In this document: one piece after another, positions 11,285 to 20,294 of the stretch
Position numbering within the stretch: the first letter of the stretch is position 1
Layout: every line of letters starts with the position of its first letter
Assembly (NCBI RefSeq): GCF_949987535.1
Contig: NC_080073.1
Span: forward strand, 27,338,116-27,402,115
Source of the DNA: Balaenoptera acutorostrata
Taxonomy: Eukaryota > Chordata > Mammalia > Artiodactyla > Balaenopteridae
Length of the DNA: 64,000 nucleotides
Reading direction: 5' to 3'
The notes under the pieces: generated by a model
The model's database searches: none
What the model was told of the DNA's origin: nothing
Seen by the model: only the letters and a program-made list of their open reading frames with translations
Translations under genes and position numbers: made by a program

Positions 11285-11690
11285 AATCAATGTTTACTGA
11301 GCATCCACGTGCTAACATACGAGGTGGAGTGACAGACAAGATAAATAAGGACCCTATTTCATGGAGCTTACTTCTAGGGCATAAGCCTAGATTATTACAA
11401 GAAAAAAAAAAGTAAGTGCTTTAAGGAAATAAATAAGGTGTAGGTGATGAAAGGGTGGTAGAGGGGAGAGATTTAGATTGGATGGTTAAAGCAAGCTTCT
11501 TTAAGAGGAAGATTTTGAAGATGACACCTAAAAATGGTGGGATGGGGAGCCAGTCTTGTCAAGAGCTGCTGGGAGAGTATTCTAGTGTATGCAAAGGCCT
11601 TGAGGTGGGACAAATTCAAGATTTTGAGGAAGAGAAGGTCTATCATTATATAGAAGTCAGGTTGGGGAATTGTAAGGCCTGAGTTTAGAA
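11285..11690 (-). repeat. L2 LINE relic
   Basis: Antisense L2: ATCAATGTTTACTGAGCATC, TTTCATGGAGCTTACTTC, GAAGATTTTGAAGATGACAC, and TATGCAAAGGCCTTGAGGTG. It is juxtaposed to an opposite L2 copy just upstream. Confidence 0.7.
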
Positions 11691-12130
11691 GGAAGATGGT
11701 TAGTAAAACTTAGGGTGGCTTGTCGGTAACTCGGAGACCAAAGACTCAGAAGCCTGCAGAGAAAGGATCTCTCAGGGCTCGTGAGGCTCTGGCAGGGAGA
11801 CAAGGGTCTGAAGGAGAGTCTCCCACAGGCTAAAGACTGGCCCCTACATTCTGTAAACTGATGTGCAGGAGGAGAAGGGAGAAGTTAGATTTTGGGAAAT
11901 TCTTTACCTAAACCACTGAAACCACAACATTCATTGGAAAGAACTCTTGGATTCTTTACCACTTGCCCCTCCCTTGTAAACACAAACCACAGATTTTTCT
12001 AGCCCTCAAAAATGTATCAGCAGGGCCCTACCTTCCCTAGGGAGGGACAGATAATGGCATAGGGACATTAGCAATGGTTTCTGCTCTAATTTTTATTACT
12101 GTCCAGCAAAAATACAGTAGCATTAATAGC
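11691..12130. other. Intronic sequence, no recognised feature
   Basis: No repeat landmark or plausible exon was recognised. Confidence 0.4.
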
Positions 12131-12164
12131 TCATATCAATGATGATTTATGTCAAGCAACTCAC

Positions 12165-12400
12165 AGCACAAGGGTTAACACATGGGTTCTGGAGTCAGAC
12201 TCCTTGAGTTCAAATACCACAACCTGCACTTTCCAGCTCTGTGGCTTTTGGCAAGTTACCAAGTATGTGTGCCTTCATTTTCTCATCTGTAAAATGGGTG
12301 GAAGAGGAGATAACAAGAAATGTCCTGTGGGGCACTGTGAGGCGTAATTAGGTAATAGAGGAAAAGTGCTTAGAACAGTGCTTCAAACGTACTGATATAA
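12165..12400 (+). repeat. MIR SINE relic
   Basis: A well-preserved MIR: GGGTTCTGGAGTCAGACTCC, AGCTCTGTGGCTTTTGGCAA, TTTTCTCATCTGTAAAATGG, and a GCTTAGAACAGTGCTTCAAA end. Confidence 0.85.
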
Positions 12401-12404
12401 ACAA

Positions 12405-12580
12405 AACCTTCCCTAACTAACTTACTTAATTATCACAACCACTTTATCAGGTGGGTAAGGTTGCTATCCCCAGTCTACATGAGAAAACTTTAGCGGTTTT
12501 ATGTCATTTGCCAAGGTGTCATAGCTAGTCAGTGGCATAGCTGGGATTTGAACCCAGACTGATTTCAGAGCCTAAAAAAC
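12405..12580 (-). repeat. MIR SINE relic
   Basis: Antisense MIR: ACTTAATTATCACAACCACT, TGAGAAAACTTTAGCGG, AAGGTGTCATAGCTAGTCAG and GGATTTGAACCCAGACTG. Confidence 0.75.
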
Positions 12581-12666
12581 TCGTCCATTTATTCATGCTT
12601 TTGTTTTGGCAGGTTCTGAGTGTAGGTTTTATTTGTTTTGTGGGGCATTAAGCGAAAAGGGGCATA

Positions 12667-12817
12667 ATTCAATATCTTATAATAAACCATAATGGAAAAG
12701 AATAGGAAAAAGACTATATACATATAACTGAATCTCTTTGCTGTACGGCAGAAACTAACACAACATTGTAAATCGACTGTACTTAAATAAAATAAAAAAA
12801 ATTTTTTTTAAAAAGGG
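12667..12817 (+). mobile_element. Short 5'-truncated L1 3' end with 11-bp target-site duplication
   Basis: It runs from the L1 3' UTR (AATATCTTATAATAAACC) through CTTTGCTGTACGGCAGAAAC and ACACAACATTGTAAATCGAC to an A/T-rich tail. AAAGGGGCATA flanks it at 12656-12666 and 12818-12828, so this is a genuine short retrotransposition. Confidence 0.85.
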
Positions 12818-13329
12818 AAAGGGGCATAGTGAGCTTAATAGCCAAGGGTCTTGGGTCTTGCCCGGACTCCTGATTTCTAGGATAACCCAGAGAGTTCCTC
12901 AGGTCCATACAACAAATTAGATGCAATTAGAATTTCTGCTCTTCAAAAGCTTATCCATGGTGTTATTTACAGTTTATAATAATGATTCTAAGAAACAAAG
13001 TCATCAAACACATGTGTGTATACGCACACCTCATCCTCAGATGGTTTCAGTTTTTTCTATAATTTTCTCTGAAAATTGGAAATCTATAAACATATGTAGT
13101 ACAATTCTCTAAAAACCAGGTTAACTACCCTCAGACAATAACCATGTCCCTAATCCATGTGAGATAATCAAGTTTTTTTTCTGTAGGGAGGGTCAGGATG
13201 AGTCAGGGGAAAGGCCTCCTGTTATTTGGTGCAGTCATTTTCGAGCAGTGGTTTGTGTCAAAAGGTCTGTGTTCTGGTTTAACAGTCATGTTGGCAAATG
13301 AGAAAGGATGCTTAATGGGACGGATGCTT

Positions 13330-13720
13330 AGTGCTGCTTATATTAGCTCCAGCCTCTTCCATAATTCTTAATTCAGTTCATAGATAAATTTGATCAGCAG
13401 CACCACTGAAACTGACTCTGTTTAATTCAGGTCTGTGTTGGATTCTTTCCAAGAAGACTCACGGAGAATGCCAGAAGGACCCTGCTTCATATAAATAAGC
13501 TTCTATTTCACCCTTAACAACAGCATTGACCCCAAAGAGACCATGGAGGAAAGTTTCCAATTAATAGACCTGTTCTAAGAAATCAAATAAGCAGTGATTC
13601 CATATGCTACACCACATTAAATTTTGCGTATTATATTTCCCCAGCATTGTACATGCTTGTCGTCACTTGGCATTCACAAGTCCTTGCAACATTGGTTTGA
13701 AATGTGAACAAAGTAGGAAC
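13330..13720. promoter_or_regulatory. Repeat-free block, candidate conserved noncoding element
   Basis: No repeat was recognised between 12830 and 13830. Its middle part contains AT-rich homeodomain-type sites (TCTTAATTCAG, GTTTAATTCAGG, CCAATTAATAG) and MEF2-like ATAAATAAG. Function is inferred from composition only. Confidence 0.3.
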
Positions 13721-13839
13721 AGAACTAATTTGCAAAGAAAAGTACTTCCAAACACTTCTTAAGCACATAAACTTTAGGCTTTTTTTTTTTAAGGTACATG
13801 TGTATTTTTATTTTATTCACCTCTAGTGTCTTTCTAGCT

Positions 13840-14068
13840 TATATTTACTGAGCTGCTGGGTACCCAACACTCTACTGAGTGCTTTAAATGTATCATCTCA
13901 TTTAATCTTTACACATTGCTGTGTGGTTGGTGTTACTGTTATTCCCATTTTACAGATGAAGAGACTAAGGCACAAGAAAAATTTGCTAATAGGTGACAGA
14001 GCTGGGCTTCCAATCCAGGTAGTTGGACTGCAGAATCCATGCTCTAAATCTCTATGCCACACTGCCTC
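13840..14068 (-). repeat. MIR SINE relic, nearly full length
   Basis: Antisense MIR in order: ACTGAGTGCTTTAAATG, CATCTCATTTAATCTTTAC, CATTTTACAGATGAAGAGAC, AGGTGACAGAGCTGGGC and TCTATGCCACACTGCCTCCC. Confidence 0.85.
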
Positions 14069-14434
14069 CCAAAAGGAGGTTATCAATAAGTATTTGTTAA
14101 ATAAATGAATCATCATGTGAGCTGTAGTTGGGAGAACTTACCAAGAGCCTGTGACAGAGGACATGGCCTTTAAAAATTAAATAGTATACTTTTTATTCAC
14201 ATGCATCCATTATCTTATGATATTTTTACTTAATGAAAAAACTGTGTCTCTACAGAAGATCTGTCTCTTCCTACCTGCTGAATTTGGGATGAGTGACATT
14301 CCCTGAGAATGCTGTGAGTCAGCATCTTTTCAGCATGGAGTACCATTTACATTCTCATCTGCTGTAAAGGTCTATCTAAGCAACTGGTGGAAGAGTGTGA
14401 ATCTCCCGCAGCTCCATTTTTAGAGCCTTGATAA
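14069..14434. other. Intronic sequence, no recognised feature
   Basis: Nothing was recognised beyond a short L2/MIR-like end near 14080-14112 (TATTTGTTAAATAAATGAA). Confidence 0.35.
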
Positions 14435-14665
14435 TGAAAGCAACAGCAACAAGGACCATTTATTGAGTGCTTGCTCTGTGCCAGCCAGGTGCTCAGCTCT
14501 TAATGTTCATTATCTCATTTAATCTTTACAAATTGTTTCTGTCTAAAGGATGGAAAACAGTCTCAGAGAAGTAAAATAACTTGCTCAAGATTTAGAAAGG
14601 GATGTTGCCAGAAGACTTTGATCCCAAGCTCATGCCCTTATCCCCCATGCTACGCTGCCCAGTGC
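14435..14665 (-). repeat. MIR SINE relic
   Basis: Antisense MIR: TTTATTGAGTGCTTGCTCTG, TCATTATCTCATTTAATC, CTTGCTCAAGATTTAGAAAG and TTATCCCCCATGCTACGCTG. Confidence 0.8.
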
Positions 14666-14811
14666 CCATTCCAATACCTTCTCTACTTTCCGTGCTGTGC
14701 CTAGTCCAGTGCCTGGTGCCAAGGACAGATCCTAGTACCTGCTGACGATGGAAAGATCAGCTGGTTACTTGAGTGACTGATGAAATGGAAAGTTGAACTG
14801 TTGTCTCTAGA

Positions 14812-14858
14812 GTGGTGCTTCTCATGTTAGTTTGCATATGAATCACCTGGAATCTTGT
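14812..14858 (+). mobile_element. MER5A-type hAT relic, left part (split by L1)
   Basis: AGAGTGGTGCTTCTCATG and GAATCACCTGGAATCTTGT match the 5' end of MER5A. The remainder resumes at 15901 after an L1 insertion. Confidence 0.7.
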
Positions 14859-14951
14859 CCTTTTGTTTGTTTTTAAATTTAATTTTTATTTTATATTGGA
14901 GTATAGTTGATTTACAATGTTGTGTTAGTTCCAGGTTGTACAGCTAAGTGA

Positions 14952-15026
<75 letters not shown>

Positions 15027-15900
15027 TCTTTTTCGGGTTCTTTTCCCATATATGTTATTATAGAGTATTGAGTAGAGCTTCTGGTGCTATACAGTAGGTC
15101 CCTGTTGATTATCTATTTTATATATAGTAGTGTGCATATGTTAATCCCAACCTCCTAATTTATCCCTCCCTCCTCCCCCACCCACCACTGGCATCCACAA
15201 GTCTGCTTTCAAAGTCTGTTGAGTCTGTTTCTGTTTTGCAAATAAGTTCATTTGTATCATTTTTTAAGATTCCACATATAAGTGACATCATATGAAATAG
15301 ATACATTGTATATATGTACCACATCTTTATCTCTTCCTCTGCTGATGGACATTTAGGTTGCTTCCACATCTTGGCTATTGTAAATAGTGCTACAATGAAC
15401 ATTGGGGTGCATGTATCTTTTCGAATTAAGGTTTTCTCTGGATATATGCCCAGGAGTGGGATTGCTGGATCATATGGTAGTTCTATGTTTAGTTTTTTAA
15501 GGAACCTCCATACTGTTCTCCATAGTGGCTGTATCAATTTACATTCCCACCATCAGTGTAGGAGGGTTTCCTTTTCTCCACACCCTCTCCAGCATTTATT
15601 GTTTGTAGACTTTTTGATGGTGGCCATTCTGACCAGTGAGAGGTGATAACTCATTGTAGTTTTGATTGGCATTTCTCTAATAGTTATTGATGTTGAGCAT
15701 ATTTCCATGTGCTGTTTGGCCATCTGCATGTCTTCTTTGGAGAAATGTCTGTTTAGATCTTCTGCCCATTTTTTGGGTTGGTTTCTTTGTCTGTTTGTTT
15801 GATATTGAGCTCCATGAGCTGTTTGCATATTTTGGAAATGAATCCCTTGTCGGTTGCTTCATTTGCAAATATTTTCTCCCATTCTGTGGGTTGTCCGAGG
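14859..15900 (-). mobile_element. 5'-truncated L1 (about 1.04 kb), inserted in MER5A
   Basis: The minus strand reads the ORF2 C-terminal region (for example [20 protein letters not shown] and [12 protein letters not shown] sequence near 15420-15480), then the 3' UTR and tail. It is flanked by a 7-bp direct repeat, ATCTTGT, at 14852-14858 and 15901-15907. An (AT)n microsatellite interrupts the 3' UTR. Premature truncation leaves no functional ORF2. Confidence 0.85.
14954..15018. repeat. (AT)n microsatellite, about 32 units
   Basis: Uninterrupted AT dinucleotides in the L1 3' UTR, probably grown from the native CATATATACATATA motif seen in sister copies. Confidence 0.95.
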
Positions 15901-16036
15901 ATCTTGTGAAAATGTACCATCTGGTTCAGTAGATTTCAGGTAGGAATGAGATTCTGCATTTACCGGGTAAATGCAGGTTACCAGGTAACCCTGCTGCTGC
16001 TGGTCCATAGAACCACACTTTGCATTGCAAGGCTCT
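15901..16036 (+). mobile_element. MER5A-type hAT relic, right part
   Basis: TCTGGTTCAGTAGATTTC, GAGATTCTGCATTT, CTGCTGCTGCTGGTCCATAG and CCACACTTTGCATTGCAAGG follow MER5A order. Two adjacent perfect palindromes (15956-15990) replace part of the consensus. Confidence 0.75.
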
Positions 16037-16039
16037 AAC

Positions 16040-16255
16040 CCGAGCTGTCCAGTGTGGTAGCCACTGGCTACAGTGTGGTTATTTAGATTTAAAACAATTA
16101 AAATTAAATAAAATTAAAATTCAGTTTCCCATGTGCACTAGTCACACCTTTCAAGTGCTAAATAGCCACATGTGGCTATTTTCTACCATATTGCACAAGC
16201 AGATATAGAGCACTTCCATTATCACAAAAAGTCCTGTGGGACTCCACTGCTGGAG
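16040..16255 (+). mobile_element. Nonautonomous DNA transposon relic, family not named
   Basis: GCTGTCCAGTGTGGTAGCC near the left and TAGCCACATGTGGCTATT plus GTCCTGTGGGACTCC to the right recall the short mammalian elements that begin GCTGTCCAATA and contain a TTAAAATTAAATAAAATTAA core. Confidence 0.55.
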
Positions 16256-16302
16256 AATGTCTCTTAAAGCAGAAATAATCTGCCTTAAGAATCCCAAATA
16301 CA

Positions 16303-16662
16303 GGGGCTTCCCCGGTGGCGCAGTGGTTGAGAATCCGCCTGCCGATGCAGGGAACACGGGTTCGATCCCTGGTCTGGGAGGATCCCACATGCCGCGGAGC
16401 AACTAAGCTCGTGTGCCACAACTACTGAGCCTGTGCTCTAGAGCCCGTGAGCCACAACTACTAAGCCCGCGTGCCACAACTACTGAAGCCCACGTGCCTA
16501 GAGCCCATGCTCCACAATGAGAGAAGCCACTGCAATGAGAAGCCCGTGCACCGCAACGAAGAGTAGCCCCCGCTCGCCGCAACTAGAGAAAGCCCGCGCG
16601 CAGCAACGAAGACCCAACACAGCAAAAAAAAAAAAATTAATTAATTAATAAAAAAAAAAAAA
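16303..16662 (+). mobile_element. CHR-type tRNA-Glu SINE with 16-bp target-site duplication
   Basis: A full head-to-tail SINE with A box TGGCGCAGTGG and B box GGTTCGATCCC. AAGAATCCCAAATACA flanks it at 16287-16302 and 16663-16678. The tail is a mixed A and TTAA-rich run. Confidence 0.95.
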
Positions 16663-16678
16663 AAGAATCCCAAATACA

Positions 16679-17430
16679 TTTATATCTTATTTTATGGGTC
16701 TGAAGAGGTGTCTCTTTTCTCATCATCTCTTATGTTATCTTCCCCATATATCAGATACCCAAATCTTTGATGGGATATGTCAATATTGTACAAAGGATAC
16801 TCGTAAATATATTTTCACTTTTTAACTTAAGATCCAACACATGTGCTTGAAGGAAAAAATAAAAGGACACTTTTTAAAATAACAAACCACGGGATTGTCA
16901 CGACTCCAAAAGCACCAGAACTTTATTGAAAATGTTCTAATTAGACTCGAAAAATACATGAGAACACATCTGCAAACCCAGCACTTTCTGGTCCTTCTTA
17001 GTCACATTTATGACTTTTCTCCACACATATCTTGTCAAAGACTCAACTTCCATGCCTTGGGGTCTAGAGCTCATGGTCATTTTCGCAGAGTAAGGAAAAT
17101 CATTTTTATTCATTGACAGTATACTAAAAAATCATTTTGTCCAAGCCTCTCATTTTACAGATGGGTAAACAAAGGCTCAAAAAGAGATGTAAATTTCACT
17201 TAGTGTTAGTTAGAGCTGTTCTTAGGTGCAGGGTGATACTTGCTGAACTGATGTGAATCGGTCTTCCCTTCCTCCTCCCCCTGGGATAATCTGCCTTTGA
17301 ATGACACAGGGATCACTGAAGAACACTTTTTTTTCCTTCCCCTCTCCTTGCACAATGTCAAAGATACAGGTGGAGACATTTGGCAACAAATTGGCTGGAA
17401 TGGAAACAAATAGGGCTACAACATTTACAA
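16679..17430. other. Intronic sequence, mostly unrecognised
   Basis: Only a weak antisense MIR fragment (CTCATTTTACAGATGGGTAA near 17149-17168) was recognised. Confidence 0.4.
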
Positions 17431-17900
17431 AGTAATTTCTTTTTGTATCAGTGGTACCTCCTCATTATAAGAATTTAGAAACTACAAATAAAAAAGTAAA
17501 ATTTAAATCACCTCTAGCATTTATTCAGTGATATTACTGTGAATTTGATTATGTAGTCTTCTTATTTTTCTGTCTGAGATTTATAAAAATATATATCACA
17601 TACTCTTTTGCAATATCATGAACATTTTCCCAAATCTTTTCATAAGATTCTGAATCATTTCTAGTGGCTGAAGTAGTAATTCATTATAAGGTAATATCAA
17701 AACATATCCATCTGAATCACAATTGTTCTACATTTATATTGCTTCTTCCTTTTATTTATTTTAAACCACCCTGTGGTTTGTAGGAGTAATTGACATAATT
17801 TTCTTCATAAGTTCCTAAAAATGGAACTACTTGGTGAAATGTTTTTAAAGATTTTAAGTCTTCTGTTGCCAACTTTCAAAGTCCCCTCCAAAGTGCTTGT
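17431..17900 (-). repeat. Old LINE-derived sequence (family uncertain)
   Basis: GAACATTTTCCCAAATC and AAATGGAACTACTTGGTGAA recall old antisense LINE 3' sequence. It is diverged and the family is not assigned. Confidence 0.35.
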
Positions 17901-18519
17901 ATTCCTGGATCCAAGAGAAAATATATAAAAGTAAACTCCCTGAGGATATGGGTTCTGGCTATTTTTTTTCAGGCTATCTGCAGAACCTAGAATAGTACCT
18001 AACAGATAGTAGGCCCTCAGTAAATATTTATTAGCCCAGAGCCTGACACATAACGAGGTTTGATAAATGTTAATTACAGTATACTTTCTTTAAAGCTATT
18101 ATTATTTTCACTGTTCACACATTCTCACTGCATGACATTTTAATAGGTTTATTTGGAATAATGTCTAAAAATAAACATAACATTCTTGAAAACTCCAACC
18201 TAATCCCTTTAATATTCTCCCGTGGGTTGTTTCCTTTGCTGAATATCTTTGGAACACGTTCAGTGTAGAGCTGGTTTCTGCCTTTTTTTTTTTTTTTTGG
18301 CCAGTTTATTTGTAAAACTTCATGCTGTCACTTGATGTCTACTCAGGCTCAAAGAATACAACTCACTGAGGCAAATTTGCCTGAGCAAAATGCTATTGAA
18401 TTTATGAAAAAAAAGAAAATGATCACAGGCATGCCTTCTCCAATATTAGAGCTTTTTTGTGTGTCTACTGGTCGGACTCACATCATCTTCCCCTTTTCCA
18501 GGGAATGTAGCAGGGTTAT

Positions 18520-18571
18520 TAAAAACATAGGCTTTAGGTTAGAACTTGGGTCTACCATCTCTGTGACTTTG
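18520..18571 (+). repeat. MIR relic, left part (split by an L1 tail)
   Basis: ACATAGGCTTTAGGTTAGAA and GACTTTGTGCAA are MIR landmarks that continue at 18661 (ATTACCCAGCCTCCATAAG). Confidence 0.6.
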
Positions 18572-18660
18572 TGCAAACACAACATTGTAAATCAACTATA
18601 CTCCAATAAAATTAAAATTTTTAAAAATGTAAAAAAGATGAAAATTAATAATGAAAAAAA
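18572..18660 (+). mobile_element. Very short L1 3' tail inserted in MIR
   Basis: ACACAACATTGTAAATCAAC, TATACTCCAATAAAATTAAA and an A-rich tail are the last approximately 60 bases of L1 plus poly-A. No clear target-site duplication was found. Confidence 0.7.
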
Positions 18661-18810
18661 ATTACCCAGCCTCCATAAGTCTTGCTTTCCTCACTTGTAA
18701 TAGTAGTGCCTATTTCTCAGAGTGGTCAAGAAGAGCCCCCAAGACAGTACATATAAAGCTCTTAGCACCAAGTCTAGATCAGAATGAATACCCAGTAAAC
18801 AGTAGCCACT
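18661..18810 (+). repeat. MIR relic, right part
   Basis: TTGCTTTCCTCACTTGTAAT, CTATTTCTCAGAGTGG and AAAGCTCTTAGCACCAAG follow in MIR order. Confidence 0.6.
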
Positions 18811-18980
18811 GATACTAGAATTTCATTGCTACCAGTGAACATATGTCCAGTTTTATGTTCCCGTGGTTCTATTTCATGGACTTGACATTGGCTTTCAAAT
18901 TCTGAGATTAGTGCATTAGATTTTGCTGAGCTTACCACTTGGGGAAATCTTGCAGCAGATTTTTACTGAGCCCATTTTTG

Positions 18981-19313
18981 TTTTTTTTACAAGTTATTTT
19001 TTAATTATTATTATTTATTTATTTTTATTTATTTATTTGGCTGTGTTGGGTCTTCGTTTTTTGTTTTTTTTTCTGTGCGAGGGCTTCCTCTAGTTGCGGC
19101 AAGCGGAGGCCACTCTTCATTGCGGTGCGCGGGCCTCTCACTGTCGTGGCCTCTCGTTGCGGAGCACAGGCTCCAGACGCGCAGGCTCAGTAGTTGTGGC
19201 TCACGGGCCCAGTTGCTCCGCGGCATGTGGGATCCTCCCAGACCAGGGCTCAAACCCGTGTCCCCTGCATTGGCAGGCAGATTCTCAACCACTGCGCCAC
19301 CAGGGAAGCCCCG
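18981..19313 (-). mobile_element. CHR-type tRNA-Glu SINE, minus strand
   Basis: The reverse complement gives the same head (GGGGCTTCCCTGGTGGCGCA) ending at 19312, with A and B boxes. The tail end (TTATT-rich) is near 18990-19040. A possible 7-bp flank, ATTTTTG, occurs at 18974-18980 and 19314-19320, so the borders are less certain than for the other copies. Confidence 0.9.
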
Positions 19314-19504
19314 ATTTTTGACTAGAAGAAAAGAAGACCCAAGTTGCACAGCAAATGCTTCTGGCCCTCCAGAGATCCAGAAAACTGTTGGAACTGGAAC
19401 TCTTAACCAAAGCATCTCCTTTCTCAATTCAAAGTATCAGGCTACTTCATGATAGTCATGCAAATGGTACTGCTGATAATAATGGTCATCCCAAGGCTGA
19501 TGAA

Positions 19505-19705
19505 GGCATGCATAAAATGAGTGCTTAGTTTTGGCTGGGAAACATGCAAGTTATACATAGTATTGCATTTAATTCTCACAACAACCACAAACGTAAGTGC
19601 TATTATTCCCAGAAGCTGAGAGAATTTATTAATTTGTCCAGGATCACATAGTTGGGAACTATGACCAGAAACCAGTTATATCTAGAGTGAAAACCTGTGC
19701 TCTTA
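19505..19705 (-). repeat. MIR SINE relic
   Basis: Antisense MIR: ATTGCATTTAATTCTCACAA, TGTCCAGGATCACATAGTTG and GTGCTCTTACCTACCACA. Confidence 0.7.
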
Positions 19706-19929
19706 CCTACCACAATTTGCTTTGTAAAACCAACCATTCGGAAGCTAGTCCCTGCTCTCAGCAGAAGTCAGTGAGGTCATTTTTTTCCTGATCATTGAAA
19801 AGACTGCCAAATCACCAGGATTGAATGGGTAGCCAGAACAATATTAGAACCTGAACTCTGCTTCCTATTTTCAGTCCTATTTAAGATCAGTGAAAGATAC
19901 CCTAAGCCACTAGCCTTTCAAATCTGAAG

Positions 19930-20200
19930 TTAACTGGAATTTATTTTTTAAGTCTTCTTCGAAAAAAGACCTGAGTGAAATCCCAATTTGCTTTGTAAGA
20001 AGAGATTTATTTTGCCTGTATTCATTAGCTCTCCAGTTGAGCGCACAGAGAGAAACAAGACAGCAGATTATTCAAATAAACAAGTCATCTGATTGAAAAC
20101 ACACTAATAACCTCGTTATTGAGGGGAAGCCCTGTCTGCTGGAAGGTCTGTTTAGCAACAAGTCATGTCATTGAATCAGGAGCTAGAACAGGGACCAAAG
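19930..20200. promoter_or_regulatory. Repeat-free block, candidate conserved noncoding element
   Basis: It contains TTCATTAGCTCTCCAG, CAGATTATTCAAATAAAC, CATCTGATTGAAAAC and ATTGAATCAGGAGC, a mix of homeodomain, TCF-like and TAAT motifs with no repeat landmarks. Constraint is inferred, not measured. Confidence 0.35.
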
Positions 20201-20294
20201 GACACGTGTAATAGCTTTGCAGAATTTAAAAATGCAGCTGTGTGGTTCTCCCGGGTCATTCTGATTTTTAAAATGCATGTATTGAAGGTGTGAA

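Noticed and set aside
19029..19452. Long overlapping frames on both strands
   Set aside because: They run through a CHR SINE, and the same translated words recur at every SINE copy (7.8, 16.3, 36.1 and 41.0 kb).
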